Notes: generated from the letters alone by a model not told the origin. Counted from the first letter of the stretch, positions 21,931 through 32,098 are shown. The stretch is DNA of 54,830 nt from an uncultured Parabacteroides sp. (GCA_946055095.1 CAMGEM010000002.1:1-54830), one strand, 5' to 3'. A program made the numbers and translations.

Positions 21931-21964
21931 ACCTCCTTCCTTTCTAAGGAAGGTTATCTTCACA

Positions 21965-22453
21965 TTAGTAAGCCCTCTCTAACAACCAAGCGTCTTGGAA
22001 TTGAGGAGCATATTTTGCCTTGATCGCGTCACGGCTATCCGCAGCGTCCGCCTTGTTATCGAAGCTGGCCACGATCACACGCAACATACCTTGCTCATTC
22101 TCGCCCAATACCGCATTGTAACCCGCGTTTTGCATACGCTCTTTCAAGGCGTAAGCATTCGTACGGTTCTTGAAACTACCAATCACCACGCTGTAACGTT
22201 TCAATCGGCTGGCATCCTCACCCTGAGCCGCATTGATACGCTCACTACGGGTAGAAGCCGTTGATGTTCTGGGCTTAGACACGGGAGCGACCTCAACGGC
22301 CTCCTCTGTCTCCTCCACTACCTCTACCGGGGCAGTAGTCTCCTTCTCCTTGGCTTGCTCATAGGCAGTCTTGTAGGCACTCTGCTTGGGTTTACATGAG
22401 CCGAATGCTAACAACATGCAAACGGCTGCTCCCATCAACCAAATCTTATTCAT
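21965..22453 (-). CDS. SPOR-domain lipoprotein
   Basis: A 162-residue envelope lipoprotein: signal peptide with lipobox LAFGSC (Cys20), an acidic low-complexity linker (APVEVVEETEEAVEVAP), then a SPOR domain from about 85 (LKRYSVVIGSFKNRTNAYALKERMQNAGYNAVL). SPOR domains bind glycan strands lacking stem peptides at division sites. Monocistronic, with its own terminator. Confidence 0.9.
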   Translation of the reverse strand: MNKIWLMGAAVCMLLAFGSCKPKQSAYKTAYEQAKEKETTAPVEVVEETEEAVEVAPVSKPRTSTASTRSERINAAQGEDASRLKRYSVVIGSFKNRTNAYALKERMQNAGYNAVLGENEQGMLRVIVASFDNKADAADSRDAIKAKYAPQFQDAWLLERAY

Positions 22454-22565
22454 GACTTTCTTTCTTTTTTAAATACATTCGATTCCGCGAAGATAGAGAA
22501 ATAATCCAAAATAGATAGCACAGTGAATGAACATTAATTCATAGACACACGAACTTATTGAACAT

Positions 22566-22610
22566 AAAAAACGAGGCACCACCGCATCACACAACAGTGA
22601 GGCCTCGTTT
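22566..22610 (-). terminator. Terminator of the second susC-susD operon
   Basis: On the reverse strand, AAACGAGGC ... GCCTCGTTT followed by further T; it lies just past the SusD stop at 22638. Confidence 0.85.
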
Positions 22611-22637
22611 AATCAATACAATATAATAGGAGTGCGT

Positions 22638-24209
22638 TTAACGTGTGCCTCCCGCCCACCAAACGGGTTCGCTATAGACGAAGGAGCCGTCGCCCTGTGC
22701 CTCATAGACATTCGGGTTAGTCGTGGTGTCACCCGAACCGTAGGCGCAACGCAAGGGGAAGTGTCCCTTGGGGTATTCCGTGGTCGCTGCGTTCAACGGG
22801 TTAGCCAACTTAATGAACGACTCGCCCAAGTAAGTCATACGGCGGTAATCCGAGAAGGCCTCCGGCGATTCTCCTTGACTGCCAAAGAAAGACAAATACT
22901 TCTCTATCATCACCTCCTGCAATGGATTAGCCTGGTAAAGTGGACGGATATGTGCCTCAAAGTGCTCATCAGCCATTGACGCAGACAGCGTACACTCGCC
23001 ATCAACTTTCTTCTTGAAAGTAGAATTTATCGCCGCCTTCACACCTGCAGCTAAGTTCACGTAGGCAGCAGCCATCGCAGCTTTCAATGTTTCGGAAGCA
23101 TCCTGTCCTAAACGTGCCTGTGCCTCTGCTTTCAAAAAGAGCAACTCATGATAGCTCAACAATTGCGTGGGGCCTGTTTCCGCCCAATCCGTGGCTGCCT
23201 CACTGTACAGATTCTGGCTCTTCTCACCCTCACCATTCGGGAGCGGATAGTAGGTCGGATCAGAAGGGGTAATCAATTTCATGTCACTATTAATCGCAAT
23301 TTGGTTCGCACGTGGATCCTGACGGCTGATCAACTTATCCATCAAACTTTTACTCAAACCACACGCATCACGGCTACGAGCCAAGACATAGGTAGGATTG
23401 TAAGTGCTCGCCCCATCATATTTATCCAGTTTCATCTCCTCATCTGCAGAGGTGAAAGATTTAGACACATAGTCAAGAATCTTGTTGAGGTCTCCCGTGC
23501 GATCCGCACTCCGCCCCAAAAGACGCATCGTATAGCGCGCCTTCAAGGCATAAACCGCTTTCGTCCATTTAGCCGCATCCCCTTTATAATAAAGGTCTGC
23601 CGCTCCCAATGTCGTCGCATTGCCTTGCGCTAAATCATTCAATGCCTCATCCAAAAGTTTCATCACATCCTGATAAATAGCCTCCTGCTTATCAAGGTTA
23701 GGTGTCATAAACTCGCGGAAGTTGAGTGCCTCACTCCAAGGTACATCCCCGTGCATGTCTGTCAAGAAAGCCAAATTGTAAGCCATCATCGTACGAGCGA
23801 TACCCCGATTGACATGGTTATTGGCCTCCACACCCTCTGCTGAACAAGCATTGATCACATCCTGGCAAGCATTGAGATTGTTGTAGATATAGCCCCAACA
23901 GTTGCCCCAGTTGCTGGCATCCTCCATTTGGAACAGTCGGTGATCCGCTTCATAAAGCTGCTCTACTGTTCCTCCCTCATGCTCCATGATGACAGAAAGA
24001 AAAGCACTGTAATCTCCACCTGTCACACTAAACGCCGTGGACATCTCCACCTCCGTAATCAAGAAAGAGGTATTCACACGGGTCGGGTGGTTAATGTCCT
24101 GGTTGATCTCATCCATTTTGTCCTCCGAGCATCCCGTCGGCAACACCAATGTCCCTAAACCTGTGCATACGTAGAGGAATGTCTTATATAATGTAGTCTT
24201 CATTGTCAT
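22638..24209 (-). CDS. SusD-like nutrient-binding lipoprotein
   Basis: 523 residues, lipoprotein signal with lipobox LPTGC (Cys27) followed by SEDKMDEIN. Helical repeats include WGYIYNNLNACQDVINAC, RGIARTMMAYNLAFLTDMHGDVPWSEAL and LSYHELLFLKAEAQARLG, typical of the SusD-like_2 type. Likely forms the lid of the SusC barrel encoded 19 bases upstream. The substrate is unknown. MTMKTT gives two possible starts, six bases apart. Confidence 0.93.
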   Translation of the reverse strand: MTMKTTLYKTFLYVCTGLGTLVLPTGCSEDKMDEINQDINHPTRVNTSFLITEVEMSTAFSVTGGDYSAFLSVIMEHEGGTVEQLYEADHRLFQMEDASNWGNCWGYIYNNLNACQDVINACSAEGVEANNHVNRGIARTMMAYNLAFLTDMHGDVPWSEALNFREFMTPNLDKQEAIYQDVMKLLDEALNDLAQGNATTLGAADLYYKGDAAKWTKAVYALKARYTMRLLGRSADRTGDLNKILDYVSKSFTSADEEMKLDKYDGASTYNPTYVLARSRDACGLSKSLMDKLISRQDPRANQIAINSDMKLITPSDPTYYPLPNGEGEKSQNLYSEAATDWAETGPTQLLSYHELLFLKAEAQARLGQDASETLKAAMAAAYVNLAAGVKAAINSTFKKKVDGECTLSASMADEHFEAHIRPLYQANPLQEVMIEKYLSFFGSQGESPEAFSDYRRMTYLGESFIKLANPLNAATTEYPKGHFPLRCAYGSGDTTTNPNVYEAQGDGSFVYSEPVWWAGGTR

Positions 24210-24228
24210 ATTCTCGATTTATCTGTCC

Positions 24229-27200
24229 TTAAAATTTGAAATTCAAGCCTAAACCATAGCTGCTGGTCTGCGGCAGCGAGAAACGCTCCATTGCACCAGA
24301 CATATTGCCGTTACCCTGCGAAGTTTCCGGATCAATGTTCTTCACCTTGCTCCAAAGCAGGATGTTGCGGGCGAAGAGGCTCACGTTCACCTCCATCCAA
24401 TTACTCTTGAACACCGGATAAGCAAGCGAAATCTCACGCAGCTTCACGAAGTCATTGTCCGATACACGGCTTTCCCAGATGCTGGCCCGACTGGTGTAGT
24501 ATTTTTCGATCTTATCTGCCGGAATTTGGATGGTCTGCACGTCACTGTAGATCGGATTGCCATTGCTGTCGGTACCGGTCTGCACCACGCCGGTCGATTC
24601 GGCATAACCCCGATCACGGTCGATACCACTCTGTTTGCTCACGCCATAGTAGTCCAACTCACCATTCGTACCCGCCAAGATCTGTCCACCTTTGTGCCAA
24701 TCGAAGGTGGCGGAGAGGCGTGCCTTGTAGATCGTCAGTGAGGTATTGAAGCCCAAAGTGAAATCGGGGCTGACACGGGCGATGACTCCCTCGCCACCGG
24801 CCACCGGCATACCCTCCTCCGTAATCACGATGTTGCCCTTGTCATCCCGCTTAAAGCAGGAACCCCAGACAACCGGATATTTCTCACCAGCCATCGCACG
24901 CACATTCGGGGAGGTGTAGCCTCCCAATTGAATACTGGAAACACCCTCAGCCAACTCATCCACAAAGTTGTTAATCTTCGAGAAGTTGAAGGTCATGTCC
25001 CAGTTGATGTTCTTTCGACGAATCGGATTGATCGTCAACGAGAGTTCATGCGCATCGGTATGCACCTTACCACCGTTTGTGTAGTAAGAAGAAGCTCCAG
25101 TAGATCGAGGCAAAGGGATCGAGAAAATCTGATCCTTCACATTTTGACGAGAATAAGTATAGCTGAGGCTCACCAAGCCATCCAAGAAAGTCAAGTCCGG
25201 ACCAAACTCATAGGAACGGGTATTCTGCGGTTTCAAGTTGGGATCATAGACCGTCGTACTACGGCGATAACCCATCTGTCCATCAATCGGATAAGCGATG
25301 CTGACACCCGAGATGAATCCACCACCGAAGCTACCCTTTGTATAATAATCAGGATAGTATTGCCCGGCCATACCCACCTCCGCATAAGAGGCACGAATCT
25401 TACCAAAAGTCAATATCTCGTTCTTCAACGGTTCCAATTCCGTGAAGATGAATCCAACAGAGACGGAGGGATAGAAGAAAGTACGATTGCCACGCGGCAT
25501 CGTGGATACCTTATCGACACGTCCCGTCGCATTCAAATAGAGCATACGCTTGTAGGAGAGCGAAAGATTACCAAAGAAACCCATCGTACGTTTCTGTGTG
25601 TAAGACTCTGAGTTGTTATACACAGCGGCATTATTCATGTGGTTCCAGCCCGCAAAGTTGTAATCTGTTCCAGTATCTGAATAAAGTTTGTTCGTACTGT
25701 GGATAAACTCATTTCCTAACAAGGCATTGAAATCCAGATCCTCCGTAATCTGCCAATCATAGTTTGCGGTCAATAGGGAATTGAGCGCCAACTTGGTATA
25801 GCCTCGGTGATTGATCGAGCCTTGACCATCACGGAAACCGTAAGCGTTGAGATTCGTGTAGTTGGTTTGGTAAGCATCTGTACCCAACGTATATTTCACG
25901 TTCAACGTGTGATTCTGCGTGCCAAAGTTAGTCTTGAAGTTCAAATAGGTATTTCCAAAGAAACGAATGTTCTTCTCATAGTAAGAACAGTTTTCCGAGA
26001 TCCAGTAGGGATTTCCCCAACGTGCCACGGTACGATAGCTCACCTGCGTATAGGGATCGCCATAAGCATGATTAGGAATTCCATTCAAATTATAAGAGGG
26101 AGGAGCCAAGAAAGCGCTGGCCACAATACCATCGTTCGCACCTTGTTGCTTGTCAATGCGCGAATAGGTGAAGTTACCCGTGAAGCCAGTCGTGAAATGG
26201 GAGTTCAAGGCAGTCTCGGCGGCCAATTTCGCATTGTAGCGCTCCATACCGGTGGCAGGAACGATACCCTTCTGCTTGGCGTTACCCAACGAGAAAGAGT
26301 AATGTCCTTTGTCATTCGCCTGCTGCACGTTCAGCGAGTTATTCCATACGTAACCGGTCTGGAAGAAGTCACCCACATTATCGTAAGCCTGCGGAGTCAC
26401 CCAGTTGGCGGCATCCTCCATACCAGTGCCATTGGCCTTGCCCAATTGCTGCACATAGTATTTGCCCGAATGACCATTGGCGTTGCCTCCATAAGTCGGG
26501 TCATTAGCCAACTCCGAGATCAACGGTCCCCAAGAGGACTGTCCAGTAGGTTGATACTTACCACCTGAACCTTGGGCATAAGTTGATTGCAACTCCGGCT
26601 TGCGTGACATCTTGTCCATACTCAACGACGTGGAAAAAGAGATCTGCGGTTTGCCCTTCTTAGCGTTCTTACCGCTCTTTGTCGTTATAATGACCACACC
26701 GTTAGAAGCTCGCATACCGTAGAGGGCGGAAGCGGCCTGACCTTTCAAGATATTGATGCTCTCGATGTCATTCGGATCAATATCGAAGGAGCGGTTGGCA
26801 TTATCCGTTCCTGAGGTAGAGTTACCTGTATCATAATCAGACGTAGAAGCGATTGGCATACCATCCACCACATAGAGCGGAGTATTGTCGCCCGTAAACG
26901 AACGTGATCCACGGATGGTCATCTTGGAAGAGGCTCCTGGCATACCACTGGAAGGCGTAAAGTCTATACCAGAAACCTTTCCCTGCAAGGCCCCCGTTAA
27001 TGAAGTATTAGCACCCTGCGTTAACTGCTCTCCCTTTACATCCTGCACGGCATAGCCCAAGGCCTTTTTCTCCTTCGAGATACCCATCGCCGTTACCACC
27101 ACCTCGTCGAGGTTCTGCGTATCAGCCATCAACCGCACCTGCAGAGTAGGTTTGATCGCCACCTCTTGCGAGCGCATTCCGATGTAAGAAATCATCAATG

Positions 27201-27408
27201 TTTTAGCAGACCCTGGAACATCCAACGAGAATGTTCCATCGAAATTGGTAACTGTACCTGTCGTCGTCCCCTTCACGATGATGGAGGCACCGATGATCGG
27301 CTCTCCATCCTCTGCCGAGAGAACGGTACCCGTGATACGTGCGTTCTGCGCATGGGCTATGCCCACACTCGAAAGCAACGTCAGCACTGCGTAAGATAAC
27401 CTTTTCAT
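24229..27408 (-). CDS. SusC/RagA-family TonB-linked outer-membrane transporter
   Basis: About 1,059 residues from MKRLSYAVLTLLSSVGIAHAQ (27408); nine earlier in-frame codons lack signal-peptide character. The carboxypeptidase-regulatory-like domain (RITGTVLSAEDGEPIIGASI) leads to the plug (LDEVVVTAMGISKEKKALGY) and barrel, ending SSYGLGLNFKF. No adjacent sigma/anti-sigma pair or hybrid sensor is seen, so control is probably elsewhere. No clear -7 box was found within 100 bases upstream. Confidence 0.95.
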   Translation of the reverse strand: MKRLSYAVLTLLSSVGIAHAQNARITGTVLSAEDGEPIIGASIIVKGTTTGTVTNFDGTFSLDVPGSAKTLMISYIGMRSQEVAIKPTLQVRLMADTQNLDEVVVTAMGISKEKKALGYAVQDVKGEQLTQGANTSLTGALQGKVSGIDFTPSSGMPGASSKMTIRGSRSFTGDNTPLYVVDGMPIASTSDYDTGNSTSGTDNANRSFDIDPNDIESINILKGQAASALYGMRASNGVVIITTKSGKNAKKGKPQISFSTSLSMDKMSRKPELQSTYAQGSGGKYQPTGQSSWGPLISELANDPTYGGNANGHSGKYYVQQLGKANGTGMEDAANWVTPQAYDNVGDFFQTGYVWNNSLNVQQANDKGHYSFSLGNAKQKGIVPATGMERYNAKLAAETALNSHFTTGFTGNFTYSRIDKQQGANDGIVASAFLAPPSYNLNGIPNHAYGDPYTQVSYRTVARWGNPYWISENCSYYEKNIRFFGNTYLNFKTNFGTQNHTLNVKYTLGTDAYQTNYTNLNAYGFRDGQGSINHRGYTKLALNSLLTANYDWQITEDLDFNALLGNEFIHSTNKLYSDTGTDYNFAGWNHMNNAAVYNNSESYTQKRTMGFFGNLSLSYKRMLYLNATGRVDKVSTMPRGNRTFFYPSVSVGFIFTELEPLKNEILTFGKIRASYAEVGMAGQYYPDYYTKGSFGGGFISGVSIAYPIDGQMGYRRSTTVYDPNLKPQNTRSYEFGPDLTFLDGLVSLSYTYSRQNVKDQIFSIPLPRSTGASSYYTNGGKVHTDAHELSLTINPIRRKNINWDMTFNFSKINNFVDELAEGVSSIQLGGYTSPNVRAMAGEKYPVVWGSCFKRDDKGNIVITEEGMPVAGGEGVIARVSPDFTLGFNTSLTIYKARLSATFDWHKGGQILAGTNGELDYYGVSKQSGIDRDRGYAESTGVVQTGTDSNGNPIYSDVQTIQIPADKIEKYYTSRASIWESRVSDNDFVKLREISLAYPVFKSNWMEVNVSLFARNILLWSKVKNIDPETSQGNGNMSGAMERFSLPQTSSYGLGLNFKF

Positions 27409-27798
27409 AACTATTTTCTTATTCAAATTAAACAAACTTTTGCCTTCAAAGAAGATTATCTTTTTCCATACATCACTTCTGTAATGCCTATCAAAAAGAT
27501 TTTATTTTGGCGCGAATATAATCATAATATCATTATAAAAGCATTTTTAAAAGAAATAATTCATATTTTAGGCGAAAATACACTCAAACTGAATCCATAA
27601 TACATGTAGATAAGGGCTGTCGATTTGATTAACACAAGAAAACGTTCCAAAACATTGCCCATCGTTTTCTAAAACCATGGGCAACGAAATAAAAAATCAT
27701 CGGCAATGTTTGAAAAAAACACGGGCAACGTTTTCCAAAACCATGGGCAACGTTTTGGAAAAGGATGGGCAACGTTTTTCAGAGATCTTTACGTGCTA
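27409..27798. other. Intergenic stretch between SusC and the CcsA/ResB gene
   Basis: About 390 bases. The SusC-proximal part (27409-27630) is very A+T-rich without a recognised motif; the other part is the 22-bp tandem array at 27635-27780. No gene seen. Confidence 0.7.
27635..27780. repeat. 22-bp tandem repeat array
   Basis: The core GGGCAACG (or a near variant) starts at 27679, 27701, 27723, 27745 and 27767, exactly 22 bases apart, with a divergent unit at 27657 (GCCCATCG) and a degenerate one before it. A typical unit is GGGCAACG, TTTTCCAAAA, CCAT. The inner palindrome alternates between TTTTCCAAAA and TTTTGGAAAA. 22 is not a multiple of 3, so it is not coding. TTGCCCAT (27655-27662) and ATGGGCAA (27677-27684) also form an inverted pair. 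Confidence 0.9.
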
Positions 27799-30231
27799 TT
27801 AGTCAGCCATCTGTTTATATTTCCGGCGAGAAAGATACCCCAATAGGCTCACGAGGAAAAGGGAGAGATAGAAATAGAAGAAAAGGTTGCTCACACTGTC
27901 ATTCTGCCCATAGGAGTGCATACCACTGAGGAAATAGTTGACACCAAAGAAGGTCATCAAGACGGAATAGAAAGCGATCACGGAAAGGAGGTTGAACAGC
28001 CAGAGGCTTCCTCCAGCCTTGGTCATGCGGAGGTGTGTGACGATCGCATAGACAATCATCGTGATGAGTGCCCAGGTCTCTTTCGGATCCCATCCCCAAT
28101 AGCGTCCCCACGACTCATTCGCCCAGACCGCTCCTAAGAAGGTGCCAACGGTCATCAAGGCCAAACCAACCCACAGCGACATCTCACTCACAAGGCTCAG
28201 CTCCTTTATACGAGCCCACACAAGCGATTGCGCACGCTGTCGGAGCAGGCTCATCATCACCAGATTGGTCAGACCTATCAGGCAGCTGATGCCAAAGAAG
28301 CCATAGGCACCAACAATCACCGCCACATGAAACATCAGCCACGGCGACTTCAAGACGGGGACCAACGTGCCGATCTGTGGATCCATCCAATTCAGACCGG
28401 AAACAAAGAGAATCACCCCTCCGAAAAGGGTAGCCAACGCAAAGGTCAACGTGCTCTTACGCAAAAAGAAGAGCCCGGCGCAGACCGTAGCCCAAGCCAC
28501 ATAGACCATCGTCTCATACGAATTGCTCCACGGGGCATAGCCTCCAATATACCAACGCATCCCCATGCCATAGACATGGAACAGAAAGACCGCTATAATG
28601 AACCCGGTCAACCCTCGCATCGCATAACGCAAAGACCTCCTCGGATTGAACAGGGCAGCGAACGCACAAACCAACAGCAGACCGCCCAAGATTAGATAGC
28701 CCTTCTTGCATTGACGAAACAGATCCAACTGGTTATAACGGATCTCCGCCTCCATCTTGGCGGGACGAATATCCAAGGTCTCCTCCCGGGCTTGCTGATA
28801 GGTATCAATCATCGCCAACACCTCATCGGCCTTCTTCCAATCGTTGGTCTTTAATCCTTCTCGCACCTCCTGCAAATACCAACCCATAATCTGCGTCACA
28901 AAGAGGGAGTCTTTTCCGCTAAAGGCAGACAAGTCATCGCCCGGAGCGTACCATTTATGAGCCGGATCACCCTTCAACGGGAAGATCGGGAGCCACTGAT
29001 AACGAATCAGCTGGTGGAAGATATTGATTTGTTCGTCGAGCTTGATCAAGTCTTTATCGAAGGAGTTACGCTGAGCCGGCATCTTCGCATAGGCCGCCTC
29101 TAACCGCTCCTGCAACTTGTAGTGCCCATTCGCATCGAAAAGCTCCACATACGCACAAGCGGGAGTAGAAAGCTCATAGTAGTTGGCCAAAGCCTGATTA
29201 GAAAAGGCGATCAACGGGACACGTACCCATTTCTCCGGCATCGCCAAGAGGCTCAACAAAAACTGGTCGCCATTCAGCTGCTCATAACGATCTGACTTGT
29301 GCAGCTTGCGCAACAGCTCAGAGGAGAAGGTATTGATCGGCATCATACGCCCCGCAGATGATTGCATCGGCAACCGCCCAAAGCGAGCCGCATGATCGGG
29401 ATCCACTACTTGACGAAGCACAATCTCCTCAGCCGACTCCGCTGATACCGCTGTTTGTGCCCAAGAAGAGAGGCAACAACAGCACCCCACGATCCCAGCT
29501 AAGGCTTTGCCACGCAAGCCGTTCAGCTGTCTGGTCAATTGACGGAAACGGGTATGCGAGCCAAAGAGGCTATACAGCAAACCCGCCAAAAGCAACAGAT
29601 AACCGGTATAGGTGATATTGCGACCGGCCACATCCCGATTCACAGAGAGCACCGTACCCTTCTCGTCGGGATCGTAGGAGGCTTGGAAAAAGCGATAGCC
29701 CTTCACATCGAGCACATTGTTCATATAGACCTTAGCGGGCATCGTCTTCCCATCCACATGCACCAATAACTCACTCTCATAGGCAGAGGGGCTGGCCGAT
29801 CCCGGATAGCGGGTCAAGGTGAAGCGTACTAATTCCACCTCGAAAGGCAAGGTATGGCGTGACGTGCCTTGATGGGTCTCCATCAACAACTGATCGCTGC
29901 GCTCACCCTCTCGGAGATGCAAGATTCCCTCCTCGCCCATCACATGCGAGACCAACGCACCCGCCAGAATCACCAACAAAGCGATATGCGTCAGTAAGAA
30001 CCCCCAACGACCTCGATTCAACCCTTTGCGCTGGAACAGGATAGCCAAGAAATTGAGTGCCATCAGCCCTTGCAACAGGAAAAAGAGGGGAGAATAGTAG
30101 ATCATGGCCTTCGCTGCCGCCGTACCGTGATATTTCTCCAAAAAGGTAGCACCGGCTAAACCAAACGCATACATTCCCATGAGGATAATCGCCGTACGCA
30201 TGGAGGTGATCCAACTATTCCATCGCTTCAT
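27799..30231 (-). CDS. Cytochrome c biogenesis ResB-CcsA fusion protein
   Basis: An 810-residue membrane protein for System II cytochrome c maturation. The N-terminal half resembles ResB/Ccs1 (membrane helices from residue 10, then a periplasmic part with EEGILHLREGERSD). The C-terminal half is CcsA, with the heme-handling tryptophan motif SWGRYWGWDPKETWAL and several helices. It delivers heme to apocytochromes in the periplasm. In Bacteroidota such fusions often follow nrfHA; here they follow cobI and the Rid-like gene instead, 26 bases away. Confidence 0.92.
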   Translation of the reverse strand: MKRWNSWITSMRTAIILMGMYAFGLAGATFLEKYHGTAAAKAMIYYSPLFFLLQGLMALNFLAILFQRKGLNRGRWGFLLTHIALLVILAGALVSHVMGEEGILHLREGERSDQLLMETHQGTSRHTLPFEVELVRFTLTRYPGSASPSAYESELLVHVDGKTMPAKVYMNNVLDVKGYRFFQASYDPDEKGTVLSVNRDVAGRNITYTGYLLLLAGLLYSLFGSHTRFRQLTRQLNGLRGKALAGIVGCCCCLSSWAQTAVSAESAEEIVLRQVVDPDHAARFGRLPMQSSAGRMMPINTFSSELLRKLHKSDRYEQLNGDQFLLSLLAMPEKWVRVPLIAFSNQALANYYELSTPACAYVELFDANGHYKLQERLEAAYAKMPAQRNSFDKDLIKLDEQINIFHQLIRYQWLPIFPLKGDPAHKWYAPGDDLSAFSGKDSLFVTQIMGWYLQEVREGLKTNDWKKADEVLAMIDTYQQAREETLDIRPAKMEAEIRYNQLDLFRQCKKGYLILGGLLLVCAFAALFNPRRSLRYAMRGLTGFIIAVFLFHVYGMGMRWYIGGYAPWSNSYETMVYVAWATVCAGLFFLRKSTLTFALATLFGGVILFVSGLNWMDPQIGTLVPVLKSPWLMFHVAVIVGAYGFFGISCLIGLTNLVMMSLLRQRAQSLVWARIKELSLVSEMSLWVGLALMTVGTFLGAVWANESWGRYWGWDPKETWALITMIVYAIVTHLRMTKAGGSLWLFNLLSVIAFYSVLMTFFGVNYFLSGMHSYGQNDSVSNLFFYFYLSLFLVSLLGYLSRRKYKQMAD

Positions 30232-30257
30232 CGTTTCTTTACCTTATATAATATGTA

Positions 30258-31358
30258 TTACTCGATCGCTTTGGCTAACCCCTCTATCTCGATCAGCAAC
30301 TCCTCGCGGCAGACATCTGCCCACATGAAGGTAATCGGGATCGCCAACGCATAATTCGTTAGCAGACGAGCCGCCTCCGCATAATCGGCTGGACACTTCA
30401 AATAGACACGGAGATAGGACAACGGAACGGAGCCGATCAGCTCCTGGATATTCTCCATCGTCACCGCTAACTGTCGGGCCAATCCCTCCTGTTTCAGGCT
30501 TTCCTCTCCACGGATCGCCGCCGTTCCGGAGACATAAATCAGACGTTCCTTTCCACAGGTCAGGCACTTGGCCCGCTCGAACTTTGGCGTGGTCTTTTGT
30601 TGGTTCGCCACCTCCAACACCTCCTCCGAATAGGCATGAGCCGCCACCTGCAACCGATTGTCGATCGGAGTAATGAAAGCATCCGATAGGTTCAACACAG
30701 CGGCATCGACCGCGATAGATACCCCACCCAAATGGGTACCAATTCCCGTAGCGGCAGGATAACCTGTCGGCCATTGTGTCTGCGCATAATGTGCTGAACG
30801 CACGTTATTAAATGCCTGGTAATGCTGATTGTCACCCGCAAATGCTGTAATTCCTTCGATATAGTTCCATTGTCGCACGATCGAGTGGAGCGGGAAACCG
30901 GTTACTCGCAGCGTCTCCTCTAACTGTTGAAATGCCTGTTCCGCCTGTCGTGCGATGGATAAATCCAATGGATTCCCCCGGAAATCACCGGTAAAAAGAA
31001 AACGACCCACATCCGATCGCAATACGACATAGGAGGTCTCGCCCGTTTCCCCATAGGTCAGTCGCTCGCCCTCCCGCAATCGACAACCATACAATTCCAT
31101 CAGTAAGGGAGCATCCAAAGGGGGTTGCGCCACATAGCTCAACGCCGGCATCGCCTCTCCGAAACGGGCAGCAACCCGCTGTCGGAGCAGTTGCCACCGC
31201 TCAGCATACATCACATTGGAAGAGGGACGACCGAAGAAGGTCAACCGCAAAGGAGTAGCCGCCGCTGGTATTTGCGCCAACAACCGTTCTACCATCTCCG
31301 CAAAGTCGCCAGATGGCGCACGCAACACCTCGATATAGCAATGGGGTAATTGGCTCAC
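30258..31358 (-). CDS. Rid/YjgF-like, chorismatase-like two-part protein
   Basis: 366 residues. The second half carries a Rid (YjgF)-type fold: FLFTGDFRGNPLDLSIARQAEQAF with a weak N-terminal match and a C-terminal ERLIYVSGTAAIRGEESLKQEGLARQLAVTMENIQ. The whole resembles FkbO/Hyg5-type chorismatases in layout. CLTCGKE at about 265 could bind metal but is a single CxxC. The function is unknown; a role in enamine/imine or chorismate-like chemistry is only inference. The start overlaps the cobI stop by four bases, so the two are tightly linked. Confidence 0.75.
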   Translation of the reverse strand: MSQLPHCYIEVLRAPSGDFAEMVERLLAQIPAAATPLRLTFFGRPSSNVMYAERWQLLRQRVAARFGEAMPALSYVAQPPLDAPLLMELYGCRLREGERLTYGETGETSYVVLRSDVGRFLFTGDFRGNPLDLSIARQAEQAFQQLEETLRVTGFPLHSIVRQWNYIEGITAFAGDNQHYQAFNNVRSAHYAQTQWPTGYPAATGIGTHLGGVSIAVDAAVLNLSDAFITPIDNRLQVAAHAYSEEVLEVANQQKTTPKFERAKCLTCGKERLIYVSGTAAIRGEESLKQEGLARQLAVTMENIQELIGSVPLSYLRVYLKCPADYAEAARLLTNYALAIPITFMWADVCREELLIEIEGLAKAIE

Positions 31359-32077
31359 GGCTGTTCCTCCGGCTTCCGAATGATCAACAGCGAAAAATAG
31401 GGGAACGACATCGCTATCAATTGCGTAGGATCGGTGACAAACCGCTCCTCTCTCGTTCCTACCTGTTCAAAATAATAATAATGGAACTCGGGGTGGGTCG
31501 CCAGACAGGTACGTACCGCCGCTTGGCAAGCACTCAGTTTCATAATCACCACGACCTTTCCCTCCTTCACTTCGCTGATCAGCTCATAGGCAGTGGCCGT
31601 TCCGGGGATGACCAGCAACCGTTCCGTTTGCTTCACGATATGGAGGCCAGCGGCTGCACCGGCTGCAATAAAGGCCGGTACACCAGCTATCTGCTCCACC
31701 TCAATCTGATCCGCCCACAGCTTATCAAACAAATAATGGATAGAAGAATAGAAACCAGCATCTCCCTCTGCCACCACCACAACCTCCAACCGCTTCCGTC
31801 TTGCACGACGAACCTCAACAGCTAACTGATCATAAGCGCGGCGAGCCGCCTCTCTGTCTCGACTCATCGGTACGTGAAATAACGAAATGCGCTTGGGGTC
31901 GATACCCAATGCTTGCACGATCTCCGCCGCACGGGAGGAGAAGGAGACCTCCTTTTCTCCCGCCGACTTGAGCGCCGTAGCCGGGCAAAAGATCACATCG
32001 GCCTCTTGCAACGCACGAAGACCCTTCACAGTAATCAGCTCCGGATCACCCGGGCCTAAAGAGACGAATCGTATCAA
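31355..32077 (-). CDS. cobI: Precorrin-2 C20-methyltransferase
   Basis: SAM-dependent methylation of precorrin-2 (or Co-sirohydrochlorin) at C20 in corrin synthesis. The N-terminal FVSLGPGDPELITVKGLRAL is the hallmark of the tetrapyrrole methylase family, and VVVVAEGDAGFYSSIHYL and IAGVPAFIAAGAAAGL fit the CobI/CbiL branch. 240 residues, normal. No other corrin gene is in the window, which is unusual as these are often clustered. Confidence 0.9.
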   Translation of the reverse strand: MIRFVSLGPGDPELITVKGLRALQEADVIFCPATALKSAGEKEVSFSSRAAEIVQALGIDPKRISLFHVPMSRDREAARRAYDQLAVEVRRARRKRLEVVVVAEGDAGFYSSIHYLFDKLWADQIEVEQIAGVPAFIAAGAAAGLHIVKQTERLLVIPGTATAYELISEVKEGKVVVIMKLSACQAAVRTCLATHPEFHYYYFEQVGTREERFVTDPTQLIAMSFPYFSLLIIRKPEEQP

Positions 32078-32098
32078 ATCAACTATCCTTTCTTTCTA

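Noticed and set aside
21871..21963. N-terminal extension of the kinase gene
   Set aside because: This stretch contains the terminator hairpin and T-run of the upstream SPOR gene.
25807..26568. A forward frame of 253 codons inside the second SusC
   Set aside because: Antisense to a conserved TonB receptor and lacks a start context or known motifs.
27635..27780. CRISPR array
   Set aside because: The 22-base units follow each other without unique spacers, and no cas gene is present.
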